The notes: a model not told the origin generated them from the sequence alone. A stretch of 64,000 nt of DNA from Nonomuraea turkmeniaca (GCF_005889735.1 NZ_VCKY01000002.1:54505-118504); one strand, 5' to 3'. Counted from the stretch's first letter, positions 1-8,902 are shown. Made by a program: numbers and translations.

Positions 1-252
1 CGCCAGGCCGTGGGCGATGTCTGCATGCGCGTGTACGACCGCGACGGCGCCCCGATCACCTATCCGGGCAGCGAGCGCCTGGTGGCCACCAAGCTGGAGG
101 AGTTGCGCCGCGTCCCCATCGTGATCGCGGTCGCGGTGGGCGCGGAGAAGGTGCTCTCGATCGTCGCGGGAGCCAGGGGCGGCTACTTCAACCGGCTCGT
201 CACCGACACGCCGACCGCGGAAGGCCTGGTGGCCGCCGCTCGCCAGCTCTGA
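1..252 (+). CDS. SorC/DeoR-type sugar-responsive transcriptional regulator, C-terminal part
   Basis: The reading frame is open from the first base, so this is the last 83 residues of a longer protein. The visible part matches the end of the SorC-family sugar-binding domain: a run giving VATKLEELRRVPIVIAVAVG, then a small glycine-containing turn and a final segment about removing the effector-bound form (TPTAEGLVAA). The DNA-binding half lies outside the window. In this family the effector is usually a phosphorylated sugar made by the neighbouring kinase, and the regulator controls the adjacent transport operon. The sugar ABC operon begins 130 bases downstream on the same strand, so it is the likely target. 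The effector cannot be named. Confidence 0.75.
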   Translation, partial: RQAVGDVCMRVYDRDGAPITYPGSERLVATKLEELRRVPIVIAVAVGAEKVLSIVAGARGGYFNRLVTDTPTAEGLVAAARQL

Positions 253-344
253 ACATCTGTGCTGGACAAAGTTTCTGACCGCGCGCTAACGTGAGCCGCA
301 CCACGGGATTTCCCCTCGTGTGAGGGCATGCCCGTGTCTCGGGG

Positions 345-390
345 GCAGCGAGCGAATGGATCCGTCCGCGAGGACGTAGCGAGTGAGGAA
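345..390 (+). repeat. Copy of dispersed GCAGCGAGCGAA element upstream of the sugar-binding protein
   Basis: GCAGCGAGCGAA at 345-356 is followed by a similar stretch ending in GTAGCGAGTGAGGAACGAA. The same core occurs at 4965-4985 and, inverted, at 13059-13081. Here the element's GAGGAA at 385-390 forms the ribosome binding site of the next gene. Confidence 0.5.
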
Positions 391-397
391 CGAATCC

Positions 398-1495
398 GTG
401 AACAGAGCTCAGATGCGGACCTCCGCGTTCGCCGCAGTGGCAGTGCTCGCCGGCTCGGTGCTGGCCGGGTGCGGCTCAGGCTCCGGCTCCACCGGTGGAA
501 CCAGCGGCGCGACCGCCGGCGGGGGCGACCTGCAGAACGCCAAGGTCGCCTTCCTCATGCCGGACCTCGCGTCGACCAGGTACGAGCTGCAGGACAAGCC
601 GCTGTTCGAGGCGCGGATGAAGCAGCTCTGCCCGACCTGCGAGGTCATCTACCAGAACGCCGACTCCGACGCCGCCAAGCAGCAGCAGCAGGCCAACTCC
701 GCGCTCGCCCAGGGCGTCAAGGCCATCGTGCTCGACCCGGTCGACTCCGCCGCGGCGGCCACCATCGTCAAGTCGGCCCAGTCGCAGCAGGTGCCGATCA
801 TCGCCTACGACCGGCCCATCCCGGCCACGCCCGCCGACTACTACATCTCGTTCGACAACGAGAAGATCGGCGCGATGATCGCCCAGTCCCTCGTGGACCA
901 CCTGAAGAAGGAGAACGCGGAGGGCGGGATCCTCCAGGTCAACGGCTCCCCCACCGACGCCGCGGCCGGGCTGATCAAGAAGGGCATCCACAGCGCGGTC
1001 GACCCGAGCGGCTTCAAGCTGCTGGCCGAGTACGACACCCCCGACTGGCAGCCGGAGAAGGCGCAGACCTGGGTGAGCGGCCAGATCACGCAGTTCAAGG
1101 ACCAGATCGTCGGCGTGGTCGCGGCCAACGACGGCACCGGCGGCGGCTCGATCGCCGCGTTCAAGGCCGCGGGCGTGAAGGTGCCGCCGGTCACCGGCAA
1201 CGACGCCGAGGTGGCCGCCGCGCAGCGCATCATCGCCGGCGACCAGTACAACACGATCTCCAAGCCCATCAAGATCGTGGCCGAGGCGTCGGCGAACGTG
1301 GCCTGGGAGTTCATGCAGGGCAAGAAGCCCGCAGGCAAGGCCACGCTGTACAACACGCCGTCCGAGCTGTTCACCCCCACGGTCGTGACCAAGGAGAACA
1401 TCAAGGAAGTGTTGTTCGACAGCGGCATCATGAAGGCAGCGGACGTGTGCACCGGCGAGTACGCCAAGGGCTGCGGCGAGCTCGGAATCAAGTAA
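398..1495 (+). CDS. Sugar ABC transporter substrate-binding lipoprotein
   Basis: This is a 365-residue extracytoplasmic binding protein of the periplasmic-binding-protein type 1 fold (xylose/ribose-binding group). It starts with a short basic stretch, a hydrophobic segment and the lipobox LAGC with Cys25, so it should be a membrane-anchored lipoprotein. Low-complexity Gly/Ser/Thr linker follows. The mature part carries patterns of this family such as a conserved DPVDSAAAATIV segment and PIIAYDRPI. The start at GTG 398 is preferred over GTG 383, because GAGGAA lies 7 bases before it. The stop codon overlaps the ATPase start by one base (TAATG), so translation is probably coupled. The ligand is not identifiable; a pentose or polyol is likely from the kinases downstream. 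Confidence 0.88.
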   Translation: MNRAQMRTSAFAAVAVLAGSVLAGCGSGSGSTGGTSGATAGGGDLQNAKVAFLMPDLASTRYELQDKPLFEARMKQLCPTCEVIYQNADSDAAKQQQQANSALAQGVKAIVLDPVDSAAAATIVKSAQSQQVPIIAYDRPIPATPADYYISFDNEKIGAMIAQSLVDHLKKENAEGGILQVNGSPTDAAAGLIKKGIHSAVDPSGFKLLAEYDTPDWQPEKAQTWVSGQITQFKDQIVGVVAANDGTGGGSIAAFKAAGVKVPPVTGNDAEVAAAQRIIAGDQYNTISKPIKIVAEASANVAWEFMQGKKPAGKATLYNTPSELFTPTVVTKENIKEVLFDSGIMKAADVCTGEYAKGCGELGIK

Positions 1496-2256
1496 TGGAC
1501 GTTCTTACCCTCCGCGGGATCAGCAAGACCTTCGGGGCGGTGGCCGCGCTCACCGGCATCGACCTCGATGTGGCCGCCGGCCAGGTCGTCGCGGTCGTCG
1601 GCGACAACGGCGCGGGCAAGTCGACGCTGGTCAAGATCCTTTCGGGCGTGCACCCGCCGGACTCGGGCACGATCACGTTCGAGGGGAACGAGGTCGAGAT
1701 CCCGACCCCGGCCGCCGCGCACAAGCTCGGCATCGCCACCGTCTTCCAGGACCTGGCGTTGTGCGAGAACCTCAACGTCATCCAGAACCTCTTCCTCGGC
1801 CAGGAGATCCGCCCGCTGCGGTTGAACGACGTGGCCATGGAGACCCGCTCGTGGGAGCTGCTCCGCCAGCTCTCGGCCAAGATCCCGAGCGTGCGGGTGC
1901 CGGTCGCGGCGCTGTCCGGCGGCCAGCGGCAGACGGTCGCCATCGCCAGGTCGTTGCTCGGCGACCCGAAGATCATCATCCTCGACGAGCCGACCGCCGC
2001 GCTCGGCGTGGCGCAGACGGCCGAGGTGCTCAACCTGGTCGAGCGGCTGCGGGAGAACGGCCTGGGCGTCATCATGATCAGCCACAACATGGCGGACGTG
2101 AAGGCCGTCGCCGACACCGTGGCGGTGCTGCGGCTCGGCCGCAACAACGGCGTCTTCGACGTGAGCGAGGTCACCACCGAGGACATCATCGCCGCCATCA
2201 CCGGCGCCACCGACAACGCCGTCTCCCGCCGGGCGCAGAAAGGAACGCCGTCATGA
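1495..2256 (+). CDS. Sugar ABC transporter ATP-binding protein (single nucleotide-binding domain)
   Basis: The 253-residue ATPase energises the importer. Walker A is GDNGAGKST at residues 36-44, the signature LSGGQ at 140-144, Walker B IIILDEP at 160-166 and the H-loop histidine at about 197. It is a single-domain protein, unlike RbsA or XylG which fuse two such domains, so it presumably works as a homodimer. This single-domain arrangement is common in actinobacterial members of the group. It begins inside the stop codon of the binding-protein gene and ends with an ATGA overlap with the permease, so the three transporter parts are translationally coupled. Confidence 0.9.
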   Translation: MDVLTLRGISKTFGAVAALTGIDLDVAAGQVVAVVGDNGAGKSTLVKILSGVHPPDSGTITFEGNEVEIPTPAAAHKLGIATVFQDLALCENLNVIQNLFLGQEIRPLRLNDVAMETRSWELLRQLSAKIPSVRVPVAALSGGQRQTVAIARSLLGDPKIIILDEPTAALGVAQTAEVLNLVERLRENGLGVIMISHNMADVKAVADTVAVLRLGRNNGVFDVSEVTTEDIIAAITGATDNAVSRRAQKGTPS

Positions 2257-3485
2257 GCACGCTCACCACGGACCGGCAGGACGAGCGCCTTCAGAACCGC
2301 GACGGGCTGCGCGGCGCGCTCGCCGACGTGATCGAGCGGGCCCGCGGCGGCGACCTGGGCGTCATCCCGGTCGTGGTCGGGCTCGTGGTCATCTGGACGG
2401 TTCTGCAGGTGCTCAACCCGATCTTCCTGTCCAGCGCGAACCTGGTGAACCTCACCCTCGAATCCGCCGCCGTCGGCATCATCGCGCTCGGCATCGTGTG
2501 CGTGCTGCTCGTGGGCCAGATCGACCTGTCGGTCGGCTCGGTGAGCGGTCTGTCGGGCGCGGTGCTCGCGGTGTTGTTCGTGGGCGAGGGGCTGCCGGTC
2601 TGGCTGGCCGTCGCGGCCTCGGTCGTCATGGGTGCGGTGATCGGCTGGGTGTACGGGCAGCTGTTCAACAGGTTCGGGGTGCCGAGCTTCGTGATCACGC
2701 TGGCCGGGCTGCTGGCCTTTCTCGGGCTCCAGCTGTACGTGCTGGGCACGAAGGGGTCGATCAACCTGCCGTTCGACTCGGGGCTGGTGAACTTCGCGCA
2801 GCTGGACTTCGTACCGGCCTGGTTGTCGTACACGTTCGCGGTGATCGCCGCGGTCTGGCTGTTCGACAGCGGCTACCTGCACGCGCGGGAGCGGCGCCGG
2901 GCAGGGCTGTCGGCAAGAGGCGTGTCCACGCTCGCGCTCAGGAGCGTGGCGCTGCTGGCGGTGCTGGCCTTCGTGGTCTGGTACCTCGGGCAGACGCGTG
3001 GCGTCGGCTGGATGTTCGTCTTCTTCGTCGCGTTGGTGCTGATCATGCACTACCTGCTGTCGCGGACGAAGTGGGGGCGGGCGGTCTACGCCGTGGGCGG
3101 CAACGTGGAGGCCGCCCGACGGGCGGGCATCAACGTCAAGGCGATCTACACCTCGGTGTTCGTGTTGTGCTCGACGTTCGCGGCGGTCGGCGGCATCCTG
3201 GCCGCGGCCAGGCTCGCGGCCGCCAACCAGAGCAGCGGCTCGGGCGACGTCAACCTCAACGCGATCGCGGCGGCGGTGATCGGCGGAACGAGCCTGTTCG
3301 GCGGGCGCGGCACCGCCTTCGGCGCGCTGCTCGGGATCATCGTCATCCAGTCGATCTCCAGCGGGCTGACGCTGCTCAACCTGGACTCCTCGATCAGGTT
3401 CGTGGTCACCGGCGCGGTGCTGCTGCTCGCGGTGATCGTCGACTCTGTGTCGCGCCGGTCGAGGACCTCCCACGGCAGGGCGTGA
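2253..3485 (+). CDS. Sugar ABC transporter permease (RbsC/XylH type)
   Basis: A 410-residue polytopic membrane protein with about ten hydrophobic segments. The cytoplasmic N-terminus is followed by a segment around GLVVIWTVLQVL, and the family's conserved region appears as VGQIDLSVGSVSGLSG and later GVPSFVITLAGLLAF. The C-terminal part has AAARLAAANQSSGSG and GGTSLFGGRGT, which are the usual coupling-helix and pore motifs of this permease family. It overlaps the ATPase by ATGA and the kinase gene by TGATG. The length and an extra charged loop near residue 215 resemble XylH-type permeases more than RbsC. Confidence 0.9.
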   Translation: MSTLTTDRQDERLQNRDGLRGALADVIERARGGDLGVIPVVVGLVVIWTVLQVLNPIFLSSANLVNLTLESAAVGIIALGIVCVLLVGQIDLSVGSVSGLSGAVLAVLFVGEGLPVWLAVAASVVMGAVIGWVYGQLFNRFGVPSFVITLAGLLAFLGLQLYVLGTKGSINLPFDSGLVNFAQLDFVPAWLSYTFAVIAAVWLFDSGYLHARERRRAGLSARGVSTLALRSVALLAVLAFVVWYLGQTRGVGWMFVFFVALVLIMHYLLSRTKWGRAVYAVGGNVEAARRAGINVKAIYTSVFVLCSTFAAVGGILAAARLAAANQSSGSGDVNLNAIAAAVIGGTSLFGGRGTAFGALLGIIVIQSISSGLTLLNLDSSIRFVVTGAVLLLAVIVDSVSRRSRTSHGRA

Positions 3486-4966
3486 TGGCGATCATCTGCG
3501 TGGACGCGGGGACCACGGTCATCAAGGCGGTCGCGTACGACGCCGCGGGCGCCGAGTCGGCCGTCGCCCGGCGCGAGACCGTGGTGTCCAGGCCGGAGCC
3601 CGGCCATGCCGAGCAGGACATGGGAGCGGTCTGGGACGCGGTCGTGGCCACGGTCCGTGAGGTCGCGACCGGGCACGTCGACTTCGTTGCGGTGACGGCG
3701 CAGGGCGACGGCTGCTGGCCGGTCGGCGCGGACCTCGAGCCCACCGGGCCGGCCATCCTGTGGAACGACGCCCGTGCGGCGGCCACCGTGGACGCCTGGA
3801 CCCGGGACGGACTGGCCGCGGCGGCGTTCCGCGTCAACGGGTCCTCGGCCGCGTCCGGGCTCCCGCACGCGATCCTGACCTGGCTCCACACGAACGACCC
3901 CGAACGGCTGGACCGGTCGGCCGCCGTGCTGACCTGCGGCGGCTGGATCTTCGCGAAGCTGACCGGAGAGCTGGTCGCGGACGAGTCGGACGCCTCCGCG
4001 CCGTTCATGGACCTGCGGGCACGGGCCTACTCGGCCGAACTGCTCGCCCTGTTCGGCCTGGAGTGGGCCGAACGGCTCCTTCCACCGGTCCGTTCCTGCC
4101 CCGTCGCCCAGCTGACCGCGGACGCGGCGGCAGCGCTGGGGCTGGCCGCCGGGACGCCGGTCGTGATGGCCCCGTACGACATCGCCGCGACCGCGCTCGG
4201 CGCGGGCGCGGTCACGGCCGGGCAGGCGTGCGGCATCCTCGGGACCACGCTGTGCACCGAGGTCCTCCTCGACTCCCCCGCGTTGGACGGCGAGCCGACC
4301 GGCATCACGATCGCGCTGCCCGGGGGTTATCTGCGGGCGTTCCCCACGTTCGCGGGCACGGAGGTGGTGCAGTGGACGTGCCGCCTGCTGGGGCTGCGCG
4401 AGCCGGCGGAGCTGGGCGAGCTGGCCGGGCGGAGCGCGCCGGGCGCGGGCGGGCTGACGTTCCTGCCCTACCTGTCGCCCGCCGGCGAGCGGGCGCCCTT
4501 CACGGACCCCCTCGCGCGGGGGGCGATGCTCGGCATGTCGTTCGAGCATGGCCGTGAGCACGTCGCGCGGGCGGCGCTCGAAGGGCTCACCATGGTGATC
4601 AAGGACTGCCTGGCGGCCACCGGCGCGGCCCCGACGGAGTTGCGGGTGTGCGGGGGCGGGTCGGCCAGCACCGCCTGGCTCGGGATGATCGCCGACGTCA
4701 CCGGGCTGCCGGTGCGACGCTCGGCCGACACCGAGGTGGGGGCGCGGGGTGCGTATCTGGTGGGGCTGGCCGCGACCGGTGCCGCGCCGTCCGTCGCGGC
4801 GGCCGCCGCCGATCACGTACGCCTGCGCGACGCGGTCGAGCCCGACCCGGGGCGGCAGGCGTTCTACGCGCGCCTGTTCGCCGACTTCCTGACGCTGCGT
4901 GCGGCCACCGGGGGTTCGTGGCCGTTGCTGGGTGAGATGCGCGACCGTTCAAGGGGCCGTTCATGA
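3485..4966 (+). CDS. FGGY-family carbohydrate kinase (first of two)
   Basis: A 493-residue kinase of the xylulokinase/gluconokinase superfamily. The N-terminal actin-like domain begins with the phosphate-binding loop VDAGTTVIK at residues 5-13. The central region has AILWNDARA, which in this family contacts the sugar, and the C-terminal domain has the second nucleotide loop VCGGGSASTAW. It should phosphorylate a sugar, polyol or related compound brought in by the ABC importer. The start overlaps the permease stop (TGATG). It is not closely similar to its downstream paralogue, so the two kinases may act on different substrates. The exact substrate cannot be read from sequence. Confidence 0.85.
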   Translation: MAIICVDAGTTVIKAVAYDAAGAESAVARRETVVSRPEPGHAEQDMGAVWDAVVATVREVATGHVDFVAVTAQGDGCWPVGADLEPTGPAILWNDARAAATVDAWTRDGLAAAAFRVNGSSAASGLPHAILTWLHTNDPERLDRSAAVLTCGGWIFAKLTGELVADESDASAPFMDLRARAYSAELLALFGLEWAERLLPPVRSCPVAQLTADAAAALGLAAGTPVVMAPYDIAATALGAGAVTAGQACGILGTTLCTEVLLDSPALDGEPTGITIALPGGYLRAFPTFAGTEVVQWTCRLLGLREPAELGELAGRSAPGAGGLTFLPYLSPAGERAPFTDPLARGAMLGMSFEHGREHVARAALEGLTMVIKDCLAATGAAPTELRVCGGGSASTAWLGMIADVTGLPVRRSADTEVGARGAYLVGLAATGAAPSVAAAAADHVRLRDAVEPDPGRQAFYARLFADFLTLRAATGGSWPLLGEMRDRSRGRS

Positions 4967-4985
4967 GCGAGCGCAGCGAGCGAAC
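4965..4985 (+). repeat. Dispersed GAGCGCAGCGAGCGAA element between the two kinase genes
   Basis: The core GAGCGCAGCGAGCGAA begins right at the stop codon of the first kinase gene. An inverted copy lies at 13059-13081 and a partial copy at 345-356. The core itself is a near-palindrome (GCGAGCG/CGCTCGC), so it could form a hairpin in RNA. Confidence 0.55.
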
Positions 4986-5033
4986 AATCAGACACAGCCG
5001 TGTCACGTTCATGCGACCGACGAAGGAGGGCGC

Positions 5034-6500
5034 ATGAACGTGTGGATCGGCATCGACCTCGGCACGCAGAGCGTGCGGGCGATGGCCGTCGGCGAGACCG
5101 GCGAGGTGCTCGGCGCGGCCGGGCGGCCGCTGACCAGCCACCGTGACGGGCCCCGCCACGAGCAGGACCCCGAGGAGTGGTGGCGGGCGCTGGCCGCCGC
5201 CACCCGTGAGGCGCTGCGTGACGTGCCCCCTTCCCTGGTCGCGGGCGTGGCCGTGGCCGCGACCTCTGGAACGATCCTGCTCACGGACGTTTCCGGCAGG
5301 CCGTTGACGCCCGCTCTCATGTACGACGACCGCCGCGCCGACGCCGACCTGGCCAACGAGGTGGGCGCGGCCGTGTGGGAGCGGCTCGGCTACCGCCGCA
5401 TGCAACCCAACTGGGCGCTGCCGAAGCTGCTGTGGCTCCTCCGCGACGCTCCCGCCGGGGCCCGGCCGGCGCACCAGAACGACTTCGTGAACCGGCGCCT
5501 GGTCGGGCACGAGGTGCCCACGGATCTGAGCAACGCGCTCAAGACCGGCGTGGACCTGATCGAGGAGCGCTGGCCTGCCGAAGTGCTGGACCTGGTGCCT
5601 CCGGAGATCCTTCCCGAGGTCGTGCGGCCCGGCACCCGGCTGGGCGTGGTCTGCGCGGCCGCCGCTGAGGAGACCGGCATCCCCGCGGGCACACCGGTGA
5701 TCGCCGGGACCACGGACGGCTGCGCGGCCCAGCTCGGCGCGGGCGCCACCCGGGTCGGCAGCTGGAACTCGGTGCTGGGCACGACGCTGGTGCTCAAGGG
5801 CGTGACGAAGGAGCTGCTCCACGACCCGCTCGGCGTGGTGTATTCGCACCGCGCCCCGGACGGCTCATGGCTGCCGGGCGGCGCGTCCAGTACGGGGGCG
5901 GGCGCGCTGACCCGCGACCTGCCCGGCCGCGACCTGGACGCGCTGAGCGCCCAGGCCGCCGAGAGTTTCGGGCTGGGACGGATGGATGACGGCCGTTCCG
6001 CGACCGGGGACAGCCGGCCCGCATCCGCGCCCGTCACCTATCCGCTGGTGTCGCGCGGCGAGCGCTTCCCGTTCGCCGCCCCCGACGCCGAGACCTTCAC
6101 CCTCGGCGCCCCGGTCGGCGACGTGGACCGCTACGCCGCCATCATCCTGGGCGCGGCCTTCATCGAGCGTCTCTGCTTCGACTACCTCGACCTCCTCGGC
6201 GCACCCGTGGACGGCGAGGTGATCCTGACCGGCGGCGCCACCCGCAGCGCATTCTGGACCCAGGTGCGGGCGGACGTCCTGGGACGTCCCGTGACGCTGC
6301 GCGAGAACGCCGAGCCCGCCCTCGGCATGGCCGTCCTGGCAGGCGGCGACCCCACCCGGATGATCAGGACCCGCGCGACGGTGGACCCGTCCGGCGCCGG
6401 CTTCGGAGAGCCGTACATCCGCTTCATCGAGGAGCTGGAGCGGCGCGGCTGGCTCGCCGGCGCGGCCGCGCGACACGCTCGTGAGAGGACCGCCCGATGA
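5034..6500 (+). CDS. FGGY-family carbohydrate kinase (second of two)
   Basis: A 488-residue FGGY kinase. The first nucleotide loop is GIDLGTQSVR at residues 5-14. The C-terminal nucleotide loop is LTGGATRSAFWTQ. A strong ribosome binding site AAGGAGG precedes ATG 5034 at proper spacing, so this start is chosen over upstream in-frame codons. A 67-base gap containing the dispersed repeat separates it from the first kinase, the only real gap inside the operon. It overlaps the phosphatase gene by ATGA. Two different FGGY kinases in one operon suggest either two related substrates or an enzyme pair acting on stereoisomers. Confidence 0.85.
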   Translation: MNVWIGIDLGTQSVRAMAVGETGEVLGAAGRPLTSHRDGPRHEQDPEEWWRALAAATREALRDVPPSLVAGVAVAATSGTILLTDVSGRPLTPALMYDDRRADADLANEVGAAVWERLGYRRMQPNWALPKLLWLLRDAPAGARPAHQNDFVNRRLVGHEVPTDLSNALKTGVDLIEERWPAEVLDLVPPEILPEVVRPGTRLGVVCAAAAEETGIPAGTPVIAGTTDGCAAQLGAGATRVGSWNSVLGTTLVLKGVTKELLHDPLGVVYSHRAPDGSWLPGGASSTGAGALTRDLPGRDLDALSAQAAESFGLGRMDDGRSATGDSRPASAPVTYPLVSRGERFPFAAPDAETFTLGAPVGDVDRYAAIILGAAFIERLCFDYLDLLGAPVDGEVILTGGATRSAFWTQVRADVLGRPVTLRENAEPALGMAVLAGGDPTRMIRTRATVDPSGAGFGEPYIRFIEELERRGWLAGAAARHARERTAR

Positions 6501-7114
6501 CCGACCTCGTCCTCGTGCGCCATGGCGAGACCGTCTGGCACGCCGAGAACCGCTATGCCGGCGTCAGCGACATCGAGCTGACCCCACGTGGCTACGAGCA
6601 AGCCGAACGGCTCGCCGAATGGACGGCGAACGCGGACCTGGCGGTGGTGTGGGCCTCCACGCTCAGCCGGGCCGTGATCACCGCCGAGGCGAGCGCCGCC
6701 AAGGCGGGGCTCCCCCTGCACACCGACGCCCGGCTGCGCGAGCTGGACTTCGGCCAGGCAGAGGGCCTGACCGCCGCCGAGATGAAGGAACGGTTCCCCG
6801 GCGCCCGCGCCGCCTTCGAGTCCGACCCCGCCGCGCACCCGCTCCCCGGCGGCGAGGACCCGCACGCGGCCGCCACCCGCTTCGTCGCGGCCCTGCACGA
6901 CATCGCCGCCGCGAACCCCGGCGCCCGCGTCCTGGTGGTCGCGCACACGACCGCCATCAGGCTGGCCCTGTGCCGGCTGATCGGCGTCCCGCTCGGCGAG
7001 TACCGCCGGTTGTTCCCGCGCCTGGACAACTGCGCACTGACCGAGCTACGCGTGCGCGACCAGGGGCGGGCCGCGTTGCTGCAGTACAACTCCCCGATTG
7101 GAGCCGTTCGTTGA
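6497..7114 (+). CDS. Histidine phosphatase / phosphoglycerate mutase family protein
   Basis: A 205-residue member of the branch-1 histidine phosphatase superfamily. The catalytic motif RHGET is at residues 8-12, with the phosphohistidine at His9. The second conserved histidine is in VVAHTTAIRLAL, and the acid/base glutamate lies in the ELDFGQAEGL segment. The family includes sugar-phosphate phosphatases and cofactor-dependent mutases; the short length and operon setting favour a sugar-phosphate phosphatase. It overlaps the kinase upstream (ATGA) and the dehydrogenase downstream (TTGA). A role in removing or recycling the phosphate put on by the kinases is an inference. Confidence 0.85.
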   Translation: MTDLVLVRHGETVWHAENRYAGVSDIELTPRGYEQAERLAEWTANADLAVVWASTLSRAVITAEASAAKAGLPLHTDARLRELDFGQAEGLTAAEMKERFPGARAAFESDPAAHPLPGGEDPHAAATRFVAALHDIAAANPGARVLVVAHTTAIRLALCRLIGVPLGEYRRLFPRLDNCALTELRVRDQGRAALLQYNSPIGAVR

Positions 7115-8115
7115 CCACCCGAGTCCTTGTCGCAGGCGACCACTTCGTCCAGAACCGCCTGCTCATCGACGCGCTCAGGCGCGAGGTCCCCGGCGAGGTG
7201 GACATCCGCGAGCTGACGCTGCCGTGGCCGGTGGAGCCGTTCGGCCGGGTGGGCGAGGTGGACGAGGCGTCGGACGTGGAGGACGAGCTGATCGAGGCGC
7301 TGCGCGGCATCGAGGTGTGCGTGACGCAGATGGCTCCCCTGACCAAGCGTGTCCTGGACGCCTCCCCCGACCTGCGGCTGTTCTGCGTCAGCCGGGGCGG
7401 GCCGGTGAACGCGAACCTGGAGGCGGCGGAGCAGGCCGGCGTCGCGGTGACGTACGCGCCCGGCCGCAACGCGGTCGCCACCGCCGAGCACACGCTCGCC
7501 ATGTTGCTGGCCGCCACCCGCAGGATCCCCCAGACGCACGCCGACCTGGCGGGTGGCGTGTGGCGCGGCGACTACTACATGTACGACAACGTCGGCCCCG
7601 AACTGGACGGCAGCACGGTCGGCCTGGTCGGCTACGGCGCGATCGGCCGCCGCGTGGCCCGCATGCTGGAGGGCTTCGGCGCGACCGTCCTCGTCCACGA
7701 CCCGTACGTCGACGTTCACGGGAAGGTGGACCTGGACGAGCTCCTGGGTCGCTCGCGTTTCGTCTCCCTGCACGCCCGCGCCACCCCCGAGACCGCCGGC
7801 ATGATCGGCGCGGCCGAGCTCGCCGCCATGCCGCGCGGCTCGGTCGTGGTCAACTGCGCCCGCGGCGCGCTGCTCGACTACGACGCGCTGTGCGACGCGC
7901 TGGACTCCGGCCACCTGTTCGGCGCGGCGATGGACGTCTTCCCCGAGGAGCCGATCCCGCCGGGCTCACGCCTGCTCACGACGCCGAATCTGATCATGAC
8001 CCCGCACCTGGCCGGGGCCAGCAAGGAGACGGCCGTGAAGGCCGCCGCGATCGTGGCCGCGGACGTGGCCCGCTACGTACGCGGCGAGCCACTCGCCCAT
8101 GTGGCCACCCCTTGA
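7111..8115 (+). CDS. D-isomer-specific 2-hydroxyacid dehydrogenase
   Basis: A 334-residue NAD(P)-dependent dehydrogenase. The Rossmann motif is GYGAIG, and the catalytic arginine, glutamate and histidine appear in CARGALLD, PEEP and PHLAGAS respectively. The start is TTG 7111, which overlaps the phosphatase stop as TTGA and has GGAG 7 bases upstream. An unusual feature is the N-terminal part, which is not of the plain glyoxylate-reductase type. In the operon it would oxidise or reduce a 2-hydroxy acid derived from the sugar, perhaps a phosphorylated one such as 4-phosphoerythronate or phosphoglycerate. That substrate choice is only a guess. Confidence 0.85.
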   Translation: MTTRVLVAGDHFVQNRLLIDALRREVPGEVDIRELTLPWPVEPFGRVGEVDEASDVEDELIEALRGIEVCVTQMAPLTKRVLDASPDLRLFCVSRGGPVNANLEAAEQAGVAVTYAPGRNAVATAEHTLAMLLAATRRIPQTHADLAGGVWRGDYYMYDNVGPELDGSTVGLVGYGAIGRRVARMLEGFGATVLVHDPYVDVHGKVDLDELLGRSRFVSLHARATPETAGMIGAAELAAMPRGSVVVNCARGALLDYDALCDALDSGHLFGAAMDVFPEEPIPPGSRLLTTPNLIMTPHLAGASKETAVKAAAIVAADVARYVRGEPLAHVATP

Positions 8116-8125
8116 GCGCGCACAC

Positions 8126-8902
8126 TCAGCCCACCCGCTCCAGCGTGCGCTGAGGGCAGGTCACCACGGTGACATCGAAGTCGTGGCCGGCTCCGGGCAG
8201 ATCGCCGCCGCCCGACGCCACCACCAGCGCACCCTTCGACATGCAGAGACCGACGAGGGCGAGCAGGTCGCAGCCGCCGTCAGGGCGCCACGTGGTCAGC
8301 ACCACGTCGGACTCGGTCAGGCGTACGGGCCGGTCGAGCTCGGCCATCCTGGCCAGCAGGTCCGCGTGCGACAGGCGGCGGCCGTCCGCCAGCAGCAGCG
8401 CGTCCTGGTGCTCGGCGTCGAGCGCGGGCAGCGCGGTCGGCTCGAGCGTGAGCAGGGTGCGGAAGTCGATCGCGTCGAGCGCCGCACCGAGCGAGACCAC
8501 CTCCCGCACCCGGGATCGGTCCGCCGCCAGCGTCGCGGTCACGGCCAGGTCGGGCGTGGTGATCAGGGTATGGGCGTCGCAGGCCCGCAGCCGGGCCGCG
8601 ATCTCCTCGGCGCCGAGCGAGGGGTCGATGGGCGCCGCCACCCCTCCGGCCGCGAGCACCGTGTGCACGGCCAGCGTCTGCGCGCCCGCCGTCGAGACGT
8701 GCACGCCCACCACCTGGTCCCGCCTGGCACCCCTGTGCACCAGCCCGGACGCCGCCCTGGTCACCTCGGTCACCAGCCGCCGGTACCCGTAGACGTGGCC
8801 GCCACGCAGGTCGACGAGCGCCGGCCGGTCGCCACGCTCGTAGGCCCGGCGGAACACCTCGTTGATCACGGTGGCCGAGGCGTCGGGCTGCATGCCCGCC
8901 AA
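8126..8902 (-). CDS. Truncated AMP-binding (ANL superfamily) domain protein, copy 1
   Basis: A 258-residue protein (255 if ATG 8893 is used) resembling only the N-terminal half of acyl-CoA/amino-acid adenylating enzymes, which are normally about 500 residues. YRRLVTEVTRAASGLVHRGA and the AAGGVAAPIDPSLGAEEI segment match the family's early helices and the substrate-pocket strand. Where the ATP-binding P-loop (SSGTTGxPK type) should follow DALLL, the sequence passes straight to ADGRRLSHADLL. The loop therefore looks deleted and the protein should not adenylate. Two similar short proteins occur at 25550-25978 and 28543-29286. Binding without catalysis, or decay, are both possible. It ends 10 bases after the dehydrogenase gene, tail to tail. 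Confidence 0.65.
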   Translation of the reverse strand: MAGMQPDASATVINEVFRRAYERGDRPALVDLRGGHVYGYRRLVTEVTRAASGLVHRGARRDQVVGVHVSTAGAQTLAVHTVLAAGGVAAPIDPSLGAEEIAARLRACDAHTLITTPDLAVTATLAADRSRVREVVSLGAALDAIDFRTLLTLEPTALPALDAEHQDALLLADGRRLSHADLLARMAELDRPVRLTESDVVLTTWRPDGGCDLLALVGLCMSKGALVVASGGGDLPGAGHDFDVTVVTCPQRTLERVG

